A DNA stretch of 64,000 bases from Achromobacter xylosoxidans A8. Lineage in GTDB: Bacteria > Pseudomonadota > Gammaproteobacteria > Burkholderiales > Burkholderiaceae_B. The notes beneath the pieces are model-generated. The model was not told the origin of the DNA, did not search any database, and was given only the letters and a program-made list of their open reading frames with translations. This document shows positions 18,244 to 29,591 of the stretch, one piece after another (position 1 is the first letter of the stretch; each line of letters opens with the position of its first letter). The position numbers and the translations under genes were made by a program. The stretch is taken from contig NC_014640.1 in NCBI RefSeq assembly GCF_000165835.1, positions 1,736,001 through 1,800,000 on the forward strand, read 5' to 3'.

Positions 18244-19180
18244 CGCCGCGGATCCGGTGGCGGATCAGGCGATCGCCTGGTGGGTGCGGCTGCAATCTGG
18301 AATGGCCGGTGTGGGCGAGCGGCAGTCGTGCGAGGCATGGCTGGCGCAGGATCCCGCGCACCGCCAGGCCTGGGACCGCCTGCAGCGCATCAGCCAGGAT
18401 GCGCGCCGCGTGCCGGCGGCGTTGGCGCATTCCGCGCTATCCGCGCCTCGGTCGAATGGACGTCGCGCGGTGCTACGTGGATTGCTGGCTATCGGCGGCA
18501 CGGCCGTCACCGGCTGGGCGGGCTATCGCCATGCGCCGTGGCAACGCTTGGCCGCCGATCTCAGCACCGGCGTCGGCGAACGGTTGGCGGTCGCGGTGGC
18601 CGATGGGCTGCACATCACCTTGAACAGCGACAGCGCGGTGCGCCTGCACTTGCAGGGCGATGCCCGCGGCATGGACCTGCTGCGCGGCGAAGTGCTGGTA
18701 CGGACTGAAATGCGACCCGCCATGGCGGCGTTGCGCGTGGACACGGGCCATGGGGAATTGCGCGCCGAACGGGCGCGCTTTGATTTGCGGCGCACGGCCG
18801 AAGGCGCACGACTGGGCGTGTACGAAGGCAGCGTGGTGCTGTTGCGCGCCGGCGTGGCCACGCACGCGGAAGCGGGCGAGCGCCTGGAGTTCTCCGGGCA
18901 CGGCGAAGTCGGCCGCCGCGCATCCGATCCCGACCGACTGGCCTGGACCGACGGGCTGGTGGTGGCCAAGGACTGGCGCCTGGACTACTTCGCCCAGTAC
19001 CTGGCCCGCCAGCGCCTGGGCATGATCCGGGTGGATCCGGCGGTGGCCGGCCTACGCTTGTCGGGCGTGTTTCCGCTGGACGATGCCGAACGCGCGCTCA
19101 AGGCGCTGGAGCCTGCCTTGCCCATCCGCGTGACGCGGCATACGCAGTACTGGCTGCAGGTCGGTCCGCGCGAGGCTTGA
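18236..19180 (+). CDS. FecR-family anti-sigma / sigma regulator
   Basis: Inner-membrane signal relay between a TonB receptor and the FecI sigma factor, 314 residues. The N-terminal cytoplasmic part has the DUF4880-type segment (DQAIAWWVRLQSG ... CEAWLAQDPAHRQAWDRLQ). A hydrophobic span lies near 85-100, then the periplasmic FecR domain (LHITLNSDSAVRLHL, LRGEVLVRTE) and a C-terminal STN-like part. ATG 18236 lies inside the end of the sigma gene, so translation is probably coupled. Specificity is inferred from the STN-type receptor directly downstream. Confidence 0.9.
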   Translation: MTSAADPVADQAIAWWVRLQSGMAGVGERQSCEAWLAQDPAHRQAWDRLQRISQDARRVPAALAHSALSAPRSNGRRAVLRGLLAIGGTAVTGWAGYRHAPWQRLAADLSTGVGERLAVAVADGLHITLNSDSAVRLHLQGDARGMDLLRGEVLVRTEMRPAMAALRVDTGHGELRAERARFDLRRTAEGARLGVYEGSVVLLRAGVATHAEAGERLEFSGHGEVGRRASDPDRLAWTDGLVVAKDWRLDYFAQYLARQRLGMIRVDPAVAGLRLSGVFPLDDAERALKALEPALPIRVTRHTQYWLQVGPREA

Positions 19181-19268
19181 GCGTTACAAATTTTCTTGCC
19201 TGCGGCTTGCAGGATTTCCGATCCCGTACGGAAGGCAGGGATAGATACCACCGTACAGGGAGAGTTTT

Positions 19269-21773
19269 GTGTCCGCTTCATCTCAATCGCGCTTGCGCGC
19301 CCCCTTGTCCGCCGGCCGCGTCGCCGTGCTGGCCGCCATGTGCGCGGGCGGGCTCGTCGCCGGCATGCCGCAGGCCTGGGCGCAATCGGCGCCCGCCTCC
19401 GCGAACGCGCCACGCAGCTACCAGATCGCTGCCGGCCCCTTGGCCGACGCCTTGACGCAGTTCGCGCGCAGCGCCGGCGTGGTGCTGTCGTTCGACCCGG
19501 CGCTGGTGCGCGGACGCCGCTCGGAAGGGTTGGCGGGCGCGTACTCGGTGGGCGCGGGATTCTCTCGCATCCTGGCGGGCAGCGGCCTGCAGGCGCGCGC
19601 GCAATCGGGCAATACCTGGACGCTGGTGCAGGTTGCTGCGTCCGCGGGCGATACGCCCACGCTGGCGCCGGTGACCGTGTCGGGCATGTCCGACAGCGCG
19701 ATCACGACGGTGGGCTACGTCGCCACGGTGAGCGCCAGCGCCACCAAGACCGACACTCCGCTGATCGAAACGCCGCAGTCGATATCGGTTGTCACGCGAG
19801 AGCAGATCACGGAGCAGGGCGCGCAGACGTTGAACCAGGTGCTGCGTTACACCGCGGGCGTGGCCACGGAATCGCGCGGCGCCACCGCCACGCGCCTGGA
19901 CCAGTTCAGCGTGCGCGGCTTTCAGGCATCGTCCTACCTGGACGGCCTGCGGGTATTCGGCGGCCGTGACGCCTTGCCGCAAGTGGACACCTATCGCCTG
20001 GAGCGCGTGGACGTGCTGAAGGGGCCAGCTTCCGTCATGTACGGGCAGGGCGGTCCGGGCGGCGTGGTCAACCAGGTCAGCAAGCGCCCGCTGGAAGAGA
20101 CGCTGCGCGAGGTCGAGGTGCAGGTTGGCAACTATGACTACCGCCGTGCCAATTTCGATTTCGGCGGCCCGGTGGATGACGAAGGCAAATTCCTGTATCG
20201 CCTGGTCGGCTCGGGCTATATGTCCGACGGCCAGGTCAAAGACACCAAGGAGCGCCGCTACTTCGTGTCTCCGGCCTTCACCTGGAAGCCCAGCGGCGAC
20301 ACCACGCTGACGGTGCTGACGAACTTCCAGCGCGATCCCGACATGGGTTCCTACGGCAGCGTGCCGGCCATGCGCACGCTGCTCTCGGCGCCCGACGGCA
20401 TCCGTCTGCCGGCGGACTACTACGACGGCGACGCCAACTTCGAAAAGAGCGACCGTAAGAGCTATTCGCTGGGCTATGTGCTGGAGCATCGCTTCAACGA
20501 CACCTTCAAGGCCTCGCAGAGCCTGCGCTGGACGCGCTCGGAAGCGCAGTACCGCAGCATCTACGGCGCGATGACCAATAACTACGGCTACACCGACAAG
20601 ACCTACCGCTACCAGCAGCGCGCGTCGATTGCGACCGACGTGGACGTGGGCGCGCTGACCCTGGACAACAACCTGCAGGCGCGCTTCAACACCGGCCGCT
20701 TCGCGCATACCGCGCTGCTGGGCTTTGACTACCAGCACGTCAAGACCGACACGCTGTCGGGCTTTGGCACCGCGCCCGCGCTGGACGTGCTGAACCCGGA
20801 CAACCATCAGAACATCCCGACGCCGGCGTTCTCGACGGACGCGACCTCCAAGCAATATCAGGCCGGCCTGTACTTCCAGGACCAGATCAAGATCGACCGC
20901 CTCTCGGTGCTGCTGGGCGGCCGCTACGATTGGTCGCGCACGGTGGGCGAGACCACCACGCTCGCCACCGGCCGGGTCGCGCCGTCCTCGCTGAACGCGG
21001 AGAAATTCTCCGGTCGCCTGGGCGTGATCTACAACTTCGACAACGGCGTGGCGCCTTACTTCAGTTATTCGGAATCGTTTGAACCGCAATCGGGCACGGG
21101 TTGGCAGAACACGCCCTTCAAGCCGATCGAAGGCAACCAGTACGAGGTCGGCATCAAGTACCAGCCGCCGGGCAGCGCCACGCTGCTGTCGGTTGCGGCA
21201 TTCGACATCCGGCGCGAGAACATGACCACCACGGATCCGGATCCGACCCATATCTGCGGCACGGCCGGCGGGCGCTGCTCGATCCAGGCGGGCGAACTGC
21301 GCACCCAGGGTATCGAGCTGGAAGCCAAGACCGAGCCCATGCGCGGACTGACGCTGGTGGCGGCGTATTCCTTGATGGACAACGAGTACTCCAAGGGCTA
21401 CCCCAACGCCGCGGGCCTGAACCTGAAGGGCAAGGCGCCCGTGGGCGTGCCTTCGCAGCAGGCTTCCGCCTGGGCCCGCTACCAACTGCAGGACGGTCCG
21501 CTGGCGGGCATGGGCGTGGGCGGCGGCGTGCGCTACATCGGTTCCTCGTACGGCAACGAGACCAACACGCTGAAGGTGCCGTCGGTCACGCTGTTCGACC
21601 TGATGCTGGACTATGACCTGGGCCGTGCATCGCCTTCGCTCAAGGGCATGCAGGTGGCGCTGAACGTGCAGAACCTGTTCGACAAGGAGTACGTCGCGTC
21701 GTGCTCGGGCGATTCCTGGTGCTGGTACGGCTATCAGCGCTCCATCAAGGCCAGCCTGCGCTATCGCTGGTAA
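19269..21773 (+). CDS. TonB-dependent siderophore receptor with STN signalling domain
   Basis: Outer-membrane receptor of 834 residues, GTG start with GGGAGAG upstream. The order is signal peptide (to about AWAQS, residue 39), STN domain (about 50-105, SYQIAAGPLADALTQFARSA) that signals to FecR, TonB box region, plug domain (TPQSISVVTREQI, then the FSVRGFQASSYLDGLRV and GPASVMYGQGGPGGVVN motifs) and a beta-barrel ending in aromatic Trp. The plug features match hydroxamate-type siderophore receptors (FhuE/FoxA/FpvA-like). The ligand cannot be read from sequence. Immediate neighbours fecI-fecR form its regulatory module. Confidence 0.93.
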   Translation: MSASSQSRLRAPLSAGRVAVLAAMCAGGLVAGMPQAWAQSAPASANAPRSYQIAAGPLADALTQFARSAGVVLSFDPALVRGRRSEGLAGAYSVGAGFSRILAGSGLQARAQSGNTWTLVQVAASAGDTPTLAPVTVSGMSDSAITTVGYVATVSASATKTDTPLIETPQSISVVTREQITEQGAQTLNQVLRYTAGVATESRGATATRLDQFSVRGFQASSYLDGLRVFGGRDALPQVDTYRLERVDVLKGPASVMYGQGGPGGVVNQVSKRPLEETLREVEVQVGNYDYRRANFDFGGPVDDEGKFLYRLVGSGYMSDGQVKDTKERRYFVSPAFTWKPSGDTTLTVLTNFQRDPDMGSYGSVPAMRTLLSAPDGIRLPADYYDGDANFEKSDRKSYSLGYVLEHRFNDTFKASQSLRWTRSEAQYRSIYGAMTNNYGYTDKTYRYQQRASIATDVDVGALTLDNNLQARFNTGRFAHTALLGFDYQHVKTDTLSGFGTAPALDVLNPDNHQNIPTPAFSTDATSKQYQAGLYFQDQIKIDRLSVLLGGRYDWSRTVGETTTLATGRVAPSSLNAEKFSGRLGVIYNFDNGVAPYFSYSESFEPQSGTGWQNTPFKPIEGNQYEVGIKYQPPGSATLLSVAAFDIRRENMTTTDPDPTHICGTAGGRCSIQAGELRTQGIELEAKTEPMRGLTLVAAYSLMDNEYSKGYPNAAGLNLKGKAPVGVPSQQASAWARYQLQDGPLAGMGVGGGVRYIGSSYGNETNTLKVPSVTLFDLMLDYDLGRASPSLKGMQVALNVQNLFDKEYVASCSGDSWCWYGYQRSIKASLRYRW

Positions 21774-21794
21774 GACGGATGGCTACTTCGAAGT

Positions 21795-21813
21795 GAGAAT
21801 GGTTATAATTTAA
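21795..21813 (+). promoter_or_regulatory. Weak Fur-like site before the DUF4198 gene
   Basis: The 19-mer beginning GAGAATGGTTATAATT matches the Fur consensus at about 12 of 19 positions. It lies 64 bp before the next start codon and could give the downstream four-gene group its own iron control. Confidence 0.35.
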
Positions 21814-21819
21814 AACCCT

Positions 21820-21856
21820 CCGAATCGGGCCTGGCCGCGGGGCTGGCTCGATTCGG
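21820..21856 (+). terminator. Hairpin after the TonB receptor
   Basis: CCGAATCG and CGATTCGG are perfect 8-bp arms around a G/C-rich 21-nt interior. No clear U run follows; it may attenuate rather than stop transcription into the DUF4198 gene. Confidence 0.45.
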
Positions 21857-21876
21857 TCCTCTAAAGGAAATCAACA

Positions 21877-22509
21877 ATGACATTCGCAAGAACCTTGGCC
21901 GCTATCGCCCTCATGGGCGCGGCGGGCGCCGCGCAGGCGCATTTCGTTTGGCTGGAACGCAGCGCCGAGGGACCGGCCAAGGCGTACTTCGGGGAATGGG
22001 CGGACGACGTGCGCGAAAAGCGCGACGGCCTGCTCGGCAAGATCATGGTGGCGCCGGTCGTGACGGGCGCCGACGGCAAGGCGCTGAAGGCCTCGGGCGA
22101 GGGCGCGGATTTCCTCGAATTCGCGGCGGCGGGCAAGGGTGACGTGCGCCTGCGCCAGGCCTACCAGTTCAAGGACACCCTGGTGCAGTACGGCGCCAAG
22201 GCTGGCCGCGCGGACACCGAAGGCAAGCTGGACCTGGAACTCGTGCCCGTCGCGGCCGGGACCAACGCTTTCGTGCTGCAGTTCAAGGGCAAGCCGCTGG
22301 CGAAAACGGAAGTCACCGTGTTCGGCCCGCCCAAGTGGGAGAAGCGCTTCCACAGCGATGAGAACGGCCGCATCGAAATCACCACGCCATGGCCCGGCCA
22401 GTACGTGCTCGAAGCCGCCCATGTCGAAGACAAGGCCGGCGAGGCCGATGGCAAGGCCTACGCCAAGATCCGTTACGTATCCACTCTGACCTTCAACGTT
22501 TCCCAGTGA
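21877..22509 (+). CDS. Periplasmic DUF4198-family protein
   Basis: Secreted protein of 210 residues with a signal peptide cleaved near AAQA-HFVWLE; the mature His-start HFVWLE is typical of DUF4198. The C-terminal half (about 115-205) looks like an Ig/transthyretin-like beta domain (VTVFGPPKWEK, SDENGRIEITTPWPGQYVLEA). AAAGGAA precedes the ATG. DUF4198 genes commonly sit beside TonB receptors and nickel or iron uptake genes, so a role as periplasmic metal or ligand carrier is plausible but unproven. The next gene overlaps its stop by 4 nt. Confidence 0.85.
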   Translation: MTFARTLAAIALMGAAGAAQAHFVWLERSAEGPAKAYFGEWADDVREKRDGLLGKIMVAPVVTGADGKALKASGEGADFLEFAAAGKGDVRLRQAYQFKDTLVQYGAKAGRADTEGKLDLELVPVAAGTNAFVLQFKGKPLAKTEVTVFGPPKWEKRFHSDENGRIEITTPWPGQYVLEAAHVEDKAGEADGKAYAKIRYVSTLTFNVSQ

Positions 22510-22814
22510 AAGCTCCCGCTGCCGGCGCAGGCATGATGCGCTACCGTCTGGCCGTCTTTTCCAGGGCGGCGGCCGCCATTTTGGGCGGTTATGTGCTGGC
22601 GTCGGCGGCTGCGGCCTGCCTGGCCATCTGGCTGCCCATGCGGCGGCCGGACGCCGTGATCACGGCGCAAATGCTGTCCTTCGTGTTCTATGCCTGCGGC
22701 GTGATCTGGGTCTTCGCCACGCGCAATGCCTGGCGCGCCTGGGCGGGCGTGCTGTTGCCCGCCGCGCTGCTGGGCGCGCTGTTCGCGGTAGGCCGCATGA
22801 CGGGGGCGGCATGA
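22506..22814 (+). CDS. DUF3649-type small membrane protein
   Basis: About 102 residues with three hydrophobic segments (AAAAILGGYVLASAAAACLAIWL; AQMLSFVFYACGVIWVFA; WAGVLLPAALLGALFAV). It resembles DUF3649 iron-uptake-associated proteins. The GTG start shares the GTGA of the preceding stop; ATG 22533 or 22536 are alternatives. The stop overlaps the next ATG by 4 nt. It probably acts with the PepSY protein in the inner membrane; no enzymatic motif is visible. Confidence 0.75.
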   Translation: MKAPAAGAGMMRYRLAVFSRAAAAILGGYVLASAAAACLAIWLPMRRPDAVITAQMLSFVFYACGVIWVFATRNAWRAWAGVLLPAALLGALFAVGRMTGAA

Positions 22815-24457
22815 AGGCGAAAGTGGAAAAGGCGCAGGGCGAGGAAGGCCTGCGCCAATCCATGTCCTGGCTGCACACGTGGTCGGGGCTGATCTTTGGT
22901 TGGGTGCTGTTCGCGATGTTCCTGACCGGCACGCTGGCGTTCTTCCGCCCCGAGATCACGAGCTGGATGCAGCCCGAGATCCAGGTGCGGCCCGCGCCCG
23001 CGGCGCAGTCCGTGGCTGCGGCGCAGCGCTACCTGAGCGAACATGCGCCCGACGCCACGCGCTGGTTCATCTCGCCGCCGTCCGACCGCGAGCCGTACCT
23101 CCAGGTGCTCTACCTGGTGCCCAAGCCCAAGCCGGGCGAGCGCGGCTTCGTGCGCGTAAAGCTGGATCCGGCTACCGGCCAGGCCTTGACCGCGCGCGAG
23201 ACGCGCGGCGGCGACTTTTTCTACCGCTTCCATTTCGAACTGGAAACGGCCTTTCCGTGGGGGCGCTGGCTCGCCAGCATCGCCGGCATGTTCATGCTGG
23301 TGGCCATCATCAGCGGCATCATCACCCACAAGAAGATCTTCACCGACTTTTTCACTTTCCGGCCCAGAAAGGGCGGCCAGCGCGCCTGGATGGACGGCCA
23401 TAACGTCTTGTCGGTGCTGGGGCTGCCGTTCCACCTGATGATCACGTTCAGCGGGCTGGTGTTGTTCATGGCCATGTTGATGCCGGCCGGCATCCTGGCG
23501 GTGTACGAAAGTCCGCGCCAATACTCCGACGACGTCTTCAAGTCCTTCAGGGTCACGCCCGCGCGCAATGAGCCCGCGCCCTTGCTTCCGCTCGCGCCGC
23601 TGGTGGAGCAGGCGCAGCAGCACTGGCAAGGCGGCCGGGTGGGGCGCGTCACCGTCAACCATCCCGGCGATGCCGGCGCGACCGTGACCCTGGTGCGCGA
23701 TGCCGCCGATGGCGTGTCGTTTGGCAAGCTGGCGCCGTACATGCGCTTTGATGGCGTTACGGGCGCGCTGCAGGAAAGCGAGGACGAGCTCGGCGCCACC
23801 GCGCGGACAGCGGGCGTCATCGTCGGCCTGCACCTGGGCCTGTTCGCGGAACCGTTCTTGCGCTGGCTATATTTCCTGGTCAGCATGGCAGGTACGGCCA
23901 TGGTGGGCACGGGCATGGTCCTGTGGATCGCCAAGCGGCGCCAGAAGGCGCGTCCGGGCGCGCGTGAAGCGTTTTCGTTGCGGCTGGTGGATGCGCTCAA
24001 TGCCGGCACCATCGCGGGCCTGTTCATCTCGGTCGCCGCTTTTTTCTGGGCCAACCGCCTGCTGCCCGTCGACCTGCCGGGCAGGCAGTTCTGGGAATCG
24101 CGCGCCTTCTTTGCCGTCTGGGGCCTGTCGCTGGTCTACGCCTTCCTGTTCCAGCATCGCAAGTGGCGCGATCTGCTGGCTGTCGCGGCGGCCTCTCTGG
24201 CGCTGGTGCCGGTGGTCAACGCCCTGACGACCTCGCGCCATCTGGGCGTGTCCCTGCCCACGGGCGACTGGGTCATGGCGGGTTTCGATCTGACTTGCCT
24301 GGCCGGGGCGCTGCTGCTGGCCTGGATGGCGCGCAAGGCCGCCCGCGCAGGCAAGGCGGCCGCCAAGGCGCCAATCAAGGGCCGCGCCGCGATCAAGCCC
24401 GCAGCCCAGTCCCAGCCTGTCCAGTCCGCCTACGAACCTAGAGGGGATACGCCATGA
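22811..24457 (+). CDS. PepSY-associated TM-helix protein (iron-regulated PiuB-like)
   Basis: Inner-membrane protein of 548 residues with four to eight predicted membrane helices. The opening is family-typical (SMSWLHTWSGLIFGWVLFAMFLTGTLAFF). It continues with RFHFELE and a helix-loop HKKIFTDFFTFRPRKGGQRAWMDGHNVLSVLGLPFHL, which includes His residues suited to haem or metal. Relatives are induced under iron starvation and several are thought to reduce ferric siderophores in the periplasm. ATGA overlaps bind it to DUF3649 before and DUF3325 after, so the three are made together. Confidence 0.87.
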   Translation: MKAKVEKAQGEEGLRQSMSWLHTWSGLIFGWVLFAMFLTGTLAFFRPEITSWMQPEIQVRPAPAAQSVAAAQRYLSEHAPDATRWFISPPSDREPYLQVLYLVPKPKPGERGFVRVKLDPATGQALTARETRGGDFFYRFHFELETAFPWGRWLASIAGMFMLVAIISGIITHKKIFTDFFTFRPRKGGQRAWMDGHNVLSVLGLPFHLMITFSGLVLFMAMLMPAGILAVYESPRQYSDDVFKSFRVTPARNEPAPLLPLAPLVEQAQQHWQGGRVGRVTVNHPGDAGATVTLVRDAADGVSFGKLAPYMRFDGVTGALQESEDELGATARTAGVIVGLHLGLFAEPFLRWLYFLVSMAGTAMVGTGMVLWIAKRRQKARPGAREAFSLRLVDALNAGTIAGLFISVAAFFWANRLLPVDLPGRQFWESRAFFAVWGLSLVYAFLFQHRKWRDLLAVAAASLALVPVVNALTTSRHLGVSLPTGDWVMAGFDLTCLAGALLLAWMARKAARAGKAAAKAPIKGRAAIKPAAQSQPVQSAYEPRGDTP

Positions 24458-24777
24458 CGCTTGCCGCCTTTTGCCTGGCCTATGCCGGTTTTGCCGCCCT
24501 GTGCCTGGGCATGGATCGTCACTACGAAGACCTGTTCGACCGGGCCTTGCCGCGGCGCCACCGCTTGCCTCTGCGGCTGTTCGGCTGGGCTGCGCTGGCC
24601 CTGTCGCTGTGCGCTTCGGCAGCGGTTTGGGGCTGGAGCTATGGCACGGTCGAATGGATAGGCATCCTCAGCATTGCCGGGCTGCTGCTGATCTGGTTCC
24701 TGACGTTCCGGCCTCGCGCCGCGTTGACCGCCGGCGGCCTGTGCGCGCTGGCGGCGCCGGTGCTGGCCGTTCTGTAG
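24454..24777 (+). CDS. DUF3325-family small membrane protein
   Basis: 107 residues with three to four helices (LAAFCLAYAGFAALCLGM; LFGWAALALSLCASAAVWG; WIGILSIAGLLLIWFLTF). The DUF3649-PepSY-DUF3325 trio is a recurring neighbour of TonB siderophore receptors. The start overlaps the PepSY stop (ATGA). The Cys and His residues near the first helix could bind a cofactor, but no function is established. Confidence 0.82.
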   Translation: MTLAAFCLAYAGFAALCLGMDRHYEDLFDRALPRRHRLPLRLFGWAALALSLCASAAVWGWSYGTVEWIGILSIAGLLLIWFLTFRPRAALTAGGLCALAAPVLAVL

Positions 24778-24833
24778 CCGCGCGCCCGGCACGTTACACT
24801 GGGCGTTTCCCCTAGCAAACGCCTCTTCGCCTC

Positions 24834-26186
24834 ATGAATACCCGCGTCCTTACCGGCATCACCACCTCTGGAACTCCCCACCTCGGCAATTACGCGGGCG
24901 CCATCCGTCCCGCCGTTCAGGCCAGCGCGCAGCCCGGCGTGGACGCATTCTTCTTCATGGCGGACTACCATGCCCTCATCAAGTGCGACGACCCCGCCCG
25001 CGTGGCGCGCTCGCGCCTGGAAATCGCCGCCACCTGGCTGGCGGTGGGGCTGGACCACGAACGCGTGACCTTCTACCGGCAGTCGGACATCCCGGAGATT
25101 CCCGAACTGACCTGGCTGTTGAACTGCGTCACCGCCAAGGGCCTGATGAACCGGGCGCATGCGTACAAGGCGTCGGTGGACCAGAACACGGAGAAGGGCC
25201 TGGAACCGGACGACGGCGTCACGATGGGCTTGTTCTCGTATCCGGTGCTGATGGCGGCGGACATCGTCATGTTCAACGCCAACAAGGTGCCCGTGGGCCG
25301 CGACCAGATCCAGCATCTGGAAATGGCGCGCGACATCGCCCAGCGTTTCAACCACCTGTATGGCCGCGATTACTTCACGCTGCCGGAAGTCGTGATCGAA
25401 GAGGACGTGGCGACCTTGCCAGGCCTGGACGGCCGCAAGATGTCCAAGAGCTACAACAACACCATTCCGCTGTTCGAGGGCGGCGCCAGCGCGCTGCGCG
25501 CGGCGGTGATGCGCATCGTGACCGATTCGCGCGCGCCGGGCGAGCCCAAGGACGCCGAGAATTCGCATCTGTACACCATCTACCGCGCCTTCGCCACGCA
25601 CGAACAGGCCGCCACGCTGCGCAAGCAACTCGAAGAGGGCATGGGCTGGGGCGAGGCCAAGCAGGCGTTGTACGACCATCTTGAAAACCTGCTGGCGCCC
25701 ATGCGCGAGAAGTACTTCGACCTGATGGCCAACCCTGGCCGCATCGAAGACATCCTGCAGGCGGGCGCCGCCAAGGCGCGCAAGCTGGCCACGCCGTTCA
25801 TGCACGAGCTGCGCCAGGCGGTGGGCCTGCGCAATCTGGATGCCGCGTCGGGCGCCCGGGCCGCGCAGCCCAAGAAGGAAAAGGGCAAGGGCGCGCGCTT
25901 CGTCAGCTTCCGCGATGAAGACGGCGGCTTCCGCTTCCGCCTGCTGGCCGCCGACGGCGAGGAACTGCTGCTGTCGCAGCGCTTCGCCGATCCGAAGGAG
26001 GCTGGCGCCCTGATGCGCCGCCTGCAGTCGGAACCGGCCGATGCGGTGCTGCAGGCCGACGGGCAAGGCTATGCCGCAATGATCGACGGTGTGGCCGTGG
26101 CGACCGCGCCGGCGGGCGCGCAGGATGCATCCGGCGCCTCATTGGCGCGCGCGCGCGCCGCGCTGTCGTCGCTGTCGCAGGAATAA
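24834..26186 (+). CDS. trpS: Tryptophanyl-tRNA synthetase with C-terminal YegP-like extension
   Basis: Class I aminoacyl-tRNA synthetase charging tRNA-Trp. The signature TPHLGN (about 14-19) is the HIGH motif and [10 protein letters not shown] is the KMSKS loop. The catalytic part is about 340 residues, the usual bacterial length. It is followed by a roughly 110-residue extension after a Lys-rich linker (PKKEKGKG); that part ([29 protein letters not shown]) resembles the DUF1508/YegP fold. I recall long TrpS proteins in Bordetella, so the fusion is probably lineage-wide. It is convergent with the hypothetical gene at 26.2 kb. Confidence 0.95.
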   Translation: MNTRVLTGITTSGTPHLGNYAGAIRPAVQASAQPGVDAFFFMADYHALIKCDDPARVARSRLEIAATWLAVGLDHERVTFYRQSDIPEIPELTWLLNCVTAKGLMNRAHAYKASVDQNTEKGLEPDDGVTMGLFSYPVLMAADIVMFNANKVPVGRDQIQHLEMARDIAQRFNHLYGRDYFTLPEVVIEEDVATLPGLDGRKMSKSYNNTIPLFEGGASALRAAVMRIVTDSRAPGEPKDAENSHLYTIYRAFATHEQAATLRKQLEEGMGWGEAKQALYDHLENLLAPMREKYFDLMANPGRIEDILQAGAAKARKLATPFMHELRQAVGLRNLDAASGARAAQPKKEKGKGARFVSFRDEDGGFRFRLLAADGEELLLSQRFADPKEAGALMRRLQSEPADAVLQADGQGYAAMIDGVAVATAPAGAQDASGASLARARAALSSLSQE

Positions 26187-26193
26187 GCCCCAG

Positions 26194-26214
26194 GGGCCGG
26201 CGCAAAGCCGGCCC
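26194..26214. terminator. Hairpin between convergent trpS and the hypothetical gene
   Basis: GGGCCGGC and GCCGGCCC form a perfect 8-bp stem with a GCAAA loop, located in the 34-bp gap. No U tract is present on either strand. Confidence 0.55.
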
Positions 26215-26220
26215 GCAGGT

Positions 26221-26727
26221 TCAGGCGGCGCGGGCGCTGGCCACGATGCGCCCGTCGCGCACCTGGAAGCGCTGGGCGCTGCCCTGGCCGGCGATCTCGA
26301 GCATGTCGCCTTCCGTGTAGCCCGTGACGTTCGGGCAGTCCAGCCATTCCGGGTTGATGAACGGAAAGTACTTCAATGTGCCGCTGCCCTGGCTGGCGAA
26401 ATCGAAGGTGGTGTTGGCCACCACTTCCGGATCCCATTGGCTGGCGTCGAAGGTCAGCGCACAACCCGCGCCGATGCGGTAAGTGATGCTGGCCCCCATG
26501 CTGGCGAATCCCAGCGCGCCGACGTGCAACTGCGCGCCGTTGCTCAGTTCGATGACGCGGCTGCCCAGCCGCTCCAGCGTGATGTGCTTGAAGCTCACTT
26601 CGGCGCCGTCCACAAGCAGGTGCGAATACTGGCCCAGGGTGATTTCGCTGTAGACGCCGCTGGCGTTGGCTTCCTTTTCAGTGATGGTTGCCGTTTCATT
26701 GGCGGCAAGTGTGATGGTATGGGACAT
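26221..26727 (-). CDS. Hypothetical beta-rich protein, no recognised family
   Basis: 168 residues from ATG 26727, with GGAG about 13 bases upstream. There is no signal peptide or membrane segment. It is rich in Thr, Gly, Ser and Asn with alternating hydrophobic residues (TITLAANETATITEKE, LERLGSRVIELSNGAQLHVGALG), suggesting a beta-solenoid or adhesin-like repeat fold. The C-terminus (GDMLEIAGQGSAQRFQVRDGRIVA) is also strand-like. It stands alone between trpS and tex with an unusually AT-rich upstream region. I do not recognise a function; a phage-like or autotransporter-fragment origin is possible but not shown. Confidence 0.7.
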   Translation of the reverse strand: MSHTITLAANETATITEKEANASGVYSEITLGQYSHLLVDGAEVSFKHITLERLGSRVIELSNGAQLHVGALGFASMGASITYRIGAGCALTFDASQWDPEVVANTTFDFASQGSGTLKYFPFINPEWLDCPNVTGYTEGDMLEIAGQGSAQRFQVRDGRIVASARAA

Positions 26728-26961
26728 GGCGGGGCGGATCTCCGGTCGTTCAGGGCAGGGCGCTGCTGTTGTTGTTGTGCTGCTCCCCGGCAAGCGTTGC
26801 GCGCCATGGCTCGCCTGCTCGCGGGGGGGCTTTGTGTCGCTGCGCGGCCTGGCGCCGTCGGGTCTTATTATTTGGACACAATTAGATATTTTCTATCATT
26901 TTTGATAGTTGCGGCTTGAGCGAACACAAGTAACCCGTCTCTTTACGGGTAAGCCCTAGGT
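26728..26961. other. Intergenic region upstream of the hypothetical gene
   Basis: No supported gene is present. The 26865-26910 stretch is AT-rich for this genome and includes the hairpin CTATCA-TTTT-TGATAG (26893-26908); ACCCGT and ACGGGT form a second small hairpin near 26933-26949. It probably holds the promoter of the minus-strand hypothetical gene, but I could not define the boxes. Confidence 0.5.
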
Positions 26962-26993
26962 AAAAAAAACCGGCGCACCAGGCGCCGGTTTTT
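26962..26993 (-). terminator. Terminator of tex
   Basis: AACCGGCGC and GCGCCGGTT form the stem with a 5-nt loop. On the minus strand it is followed by a run of T (the A8 run at 26962-26969), and the plus strand also ends in five T, so it could work both ways. Confidence 0.88.
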
Positions 26994-27010
26994 CGTGGAG
27001 CGGCATTCGC

Positions 27011-29386
<2,376 letters not shown>

Positions 29387-29591
29387 CTCGATACGACGAC
29401 AAAAAGGAAAAACAAGGGGCGGATTGTGCCATAAGCCGCTGTTACAAAACGTGCCAGGGTGGACGGATATGTCCCCCTTGCGCTGCCCGGGTGGCCAATC
29501 AGCGGTCCGGCAGCGGGTATCATTTGGTCCTTTCCCACACATGTGTCTGGCGCCCGAACCGCAACCGGCACCGGTTCACCGTTGACTCGCT

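Noticed and set aside
26761..26782. Short GTT/GCT-rich repeat
   Set aside because: Only a few imperfect copies, too short to call a meaningful repeat.
26865..26910. AT-rich stretch considered as a phage attachment or horizontal-transfer junction
   Set aside because: No integrase, tRNA, direct repeat or mobile gene is nearby.
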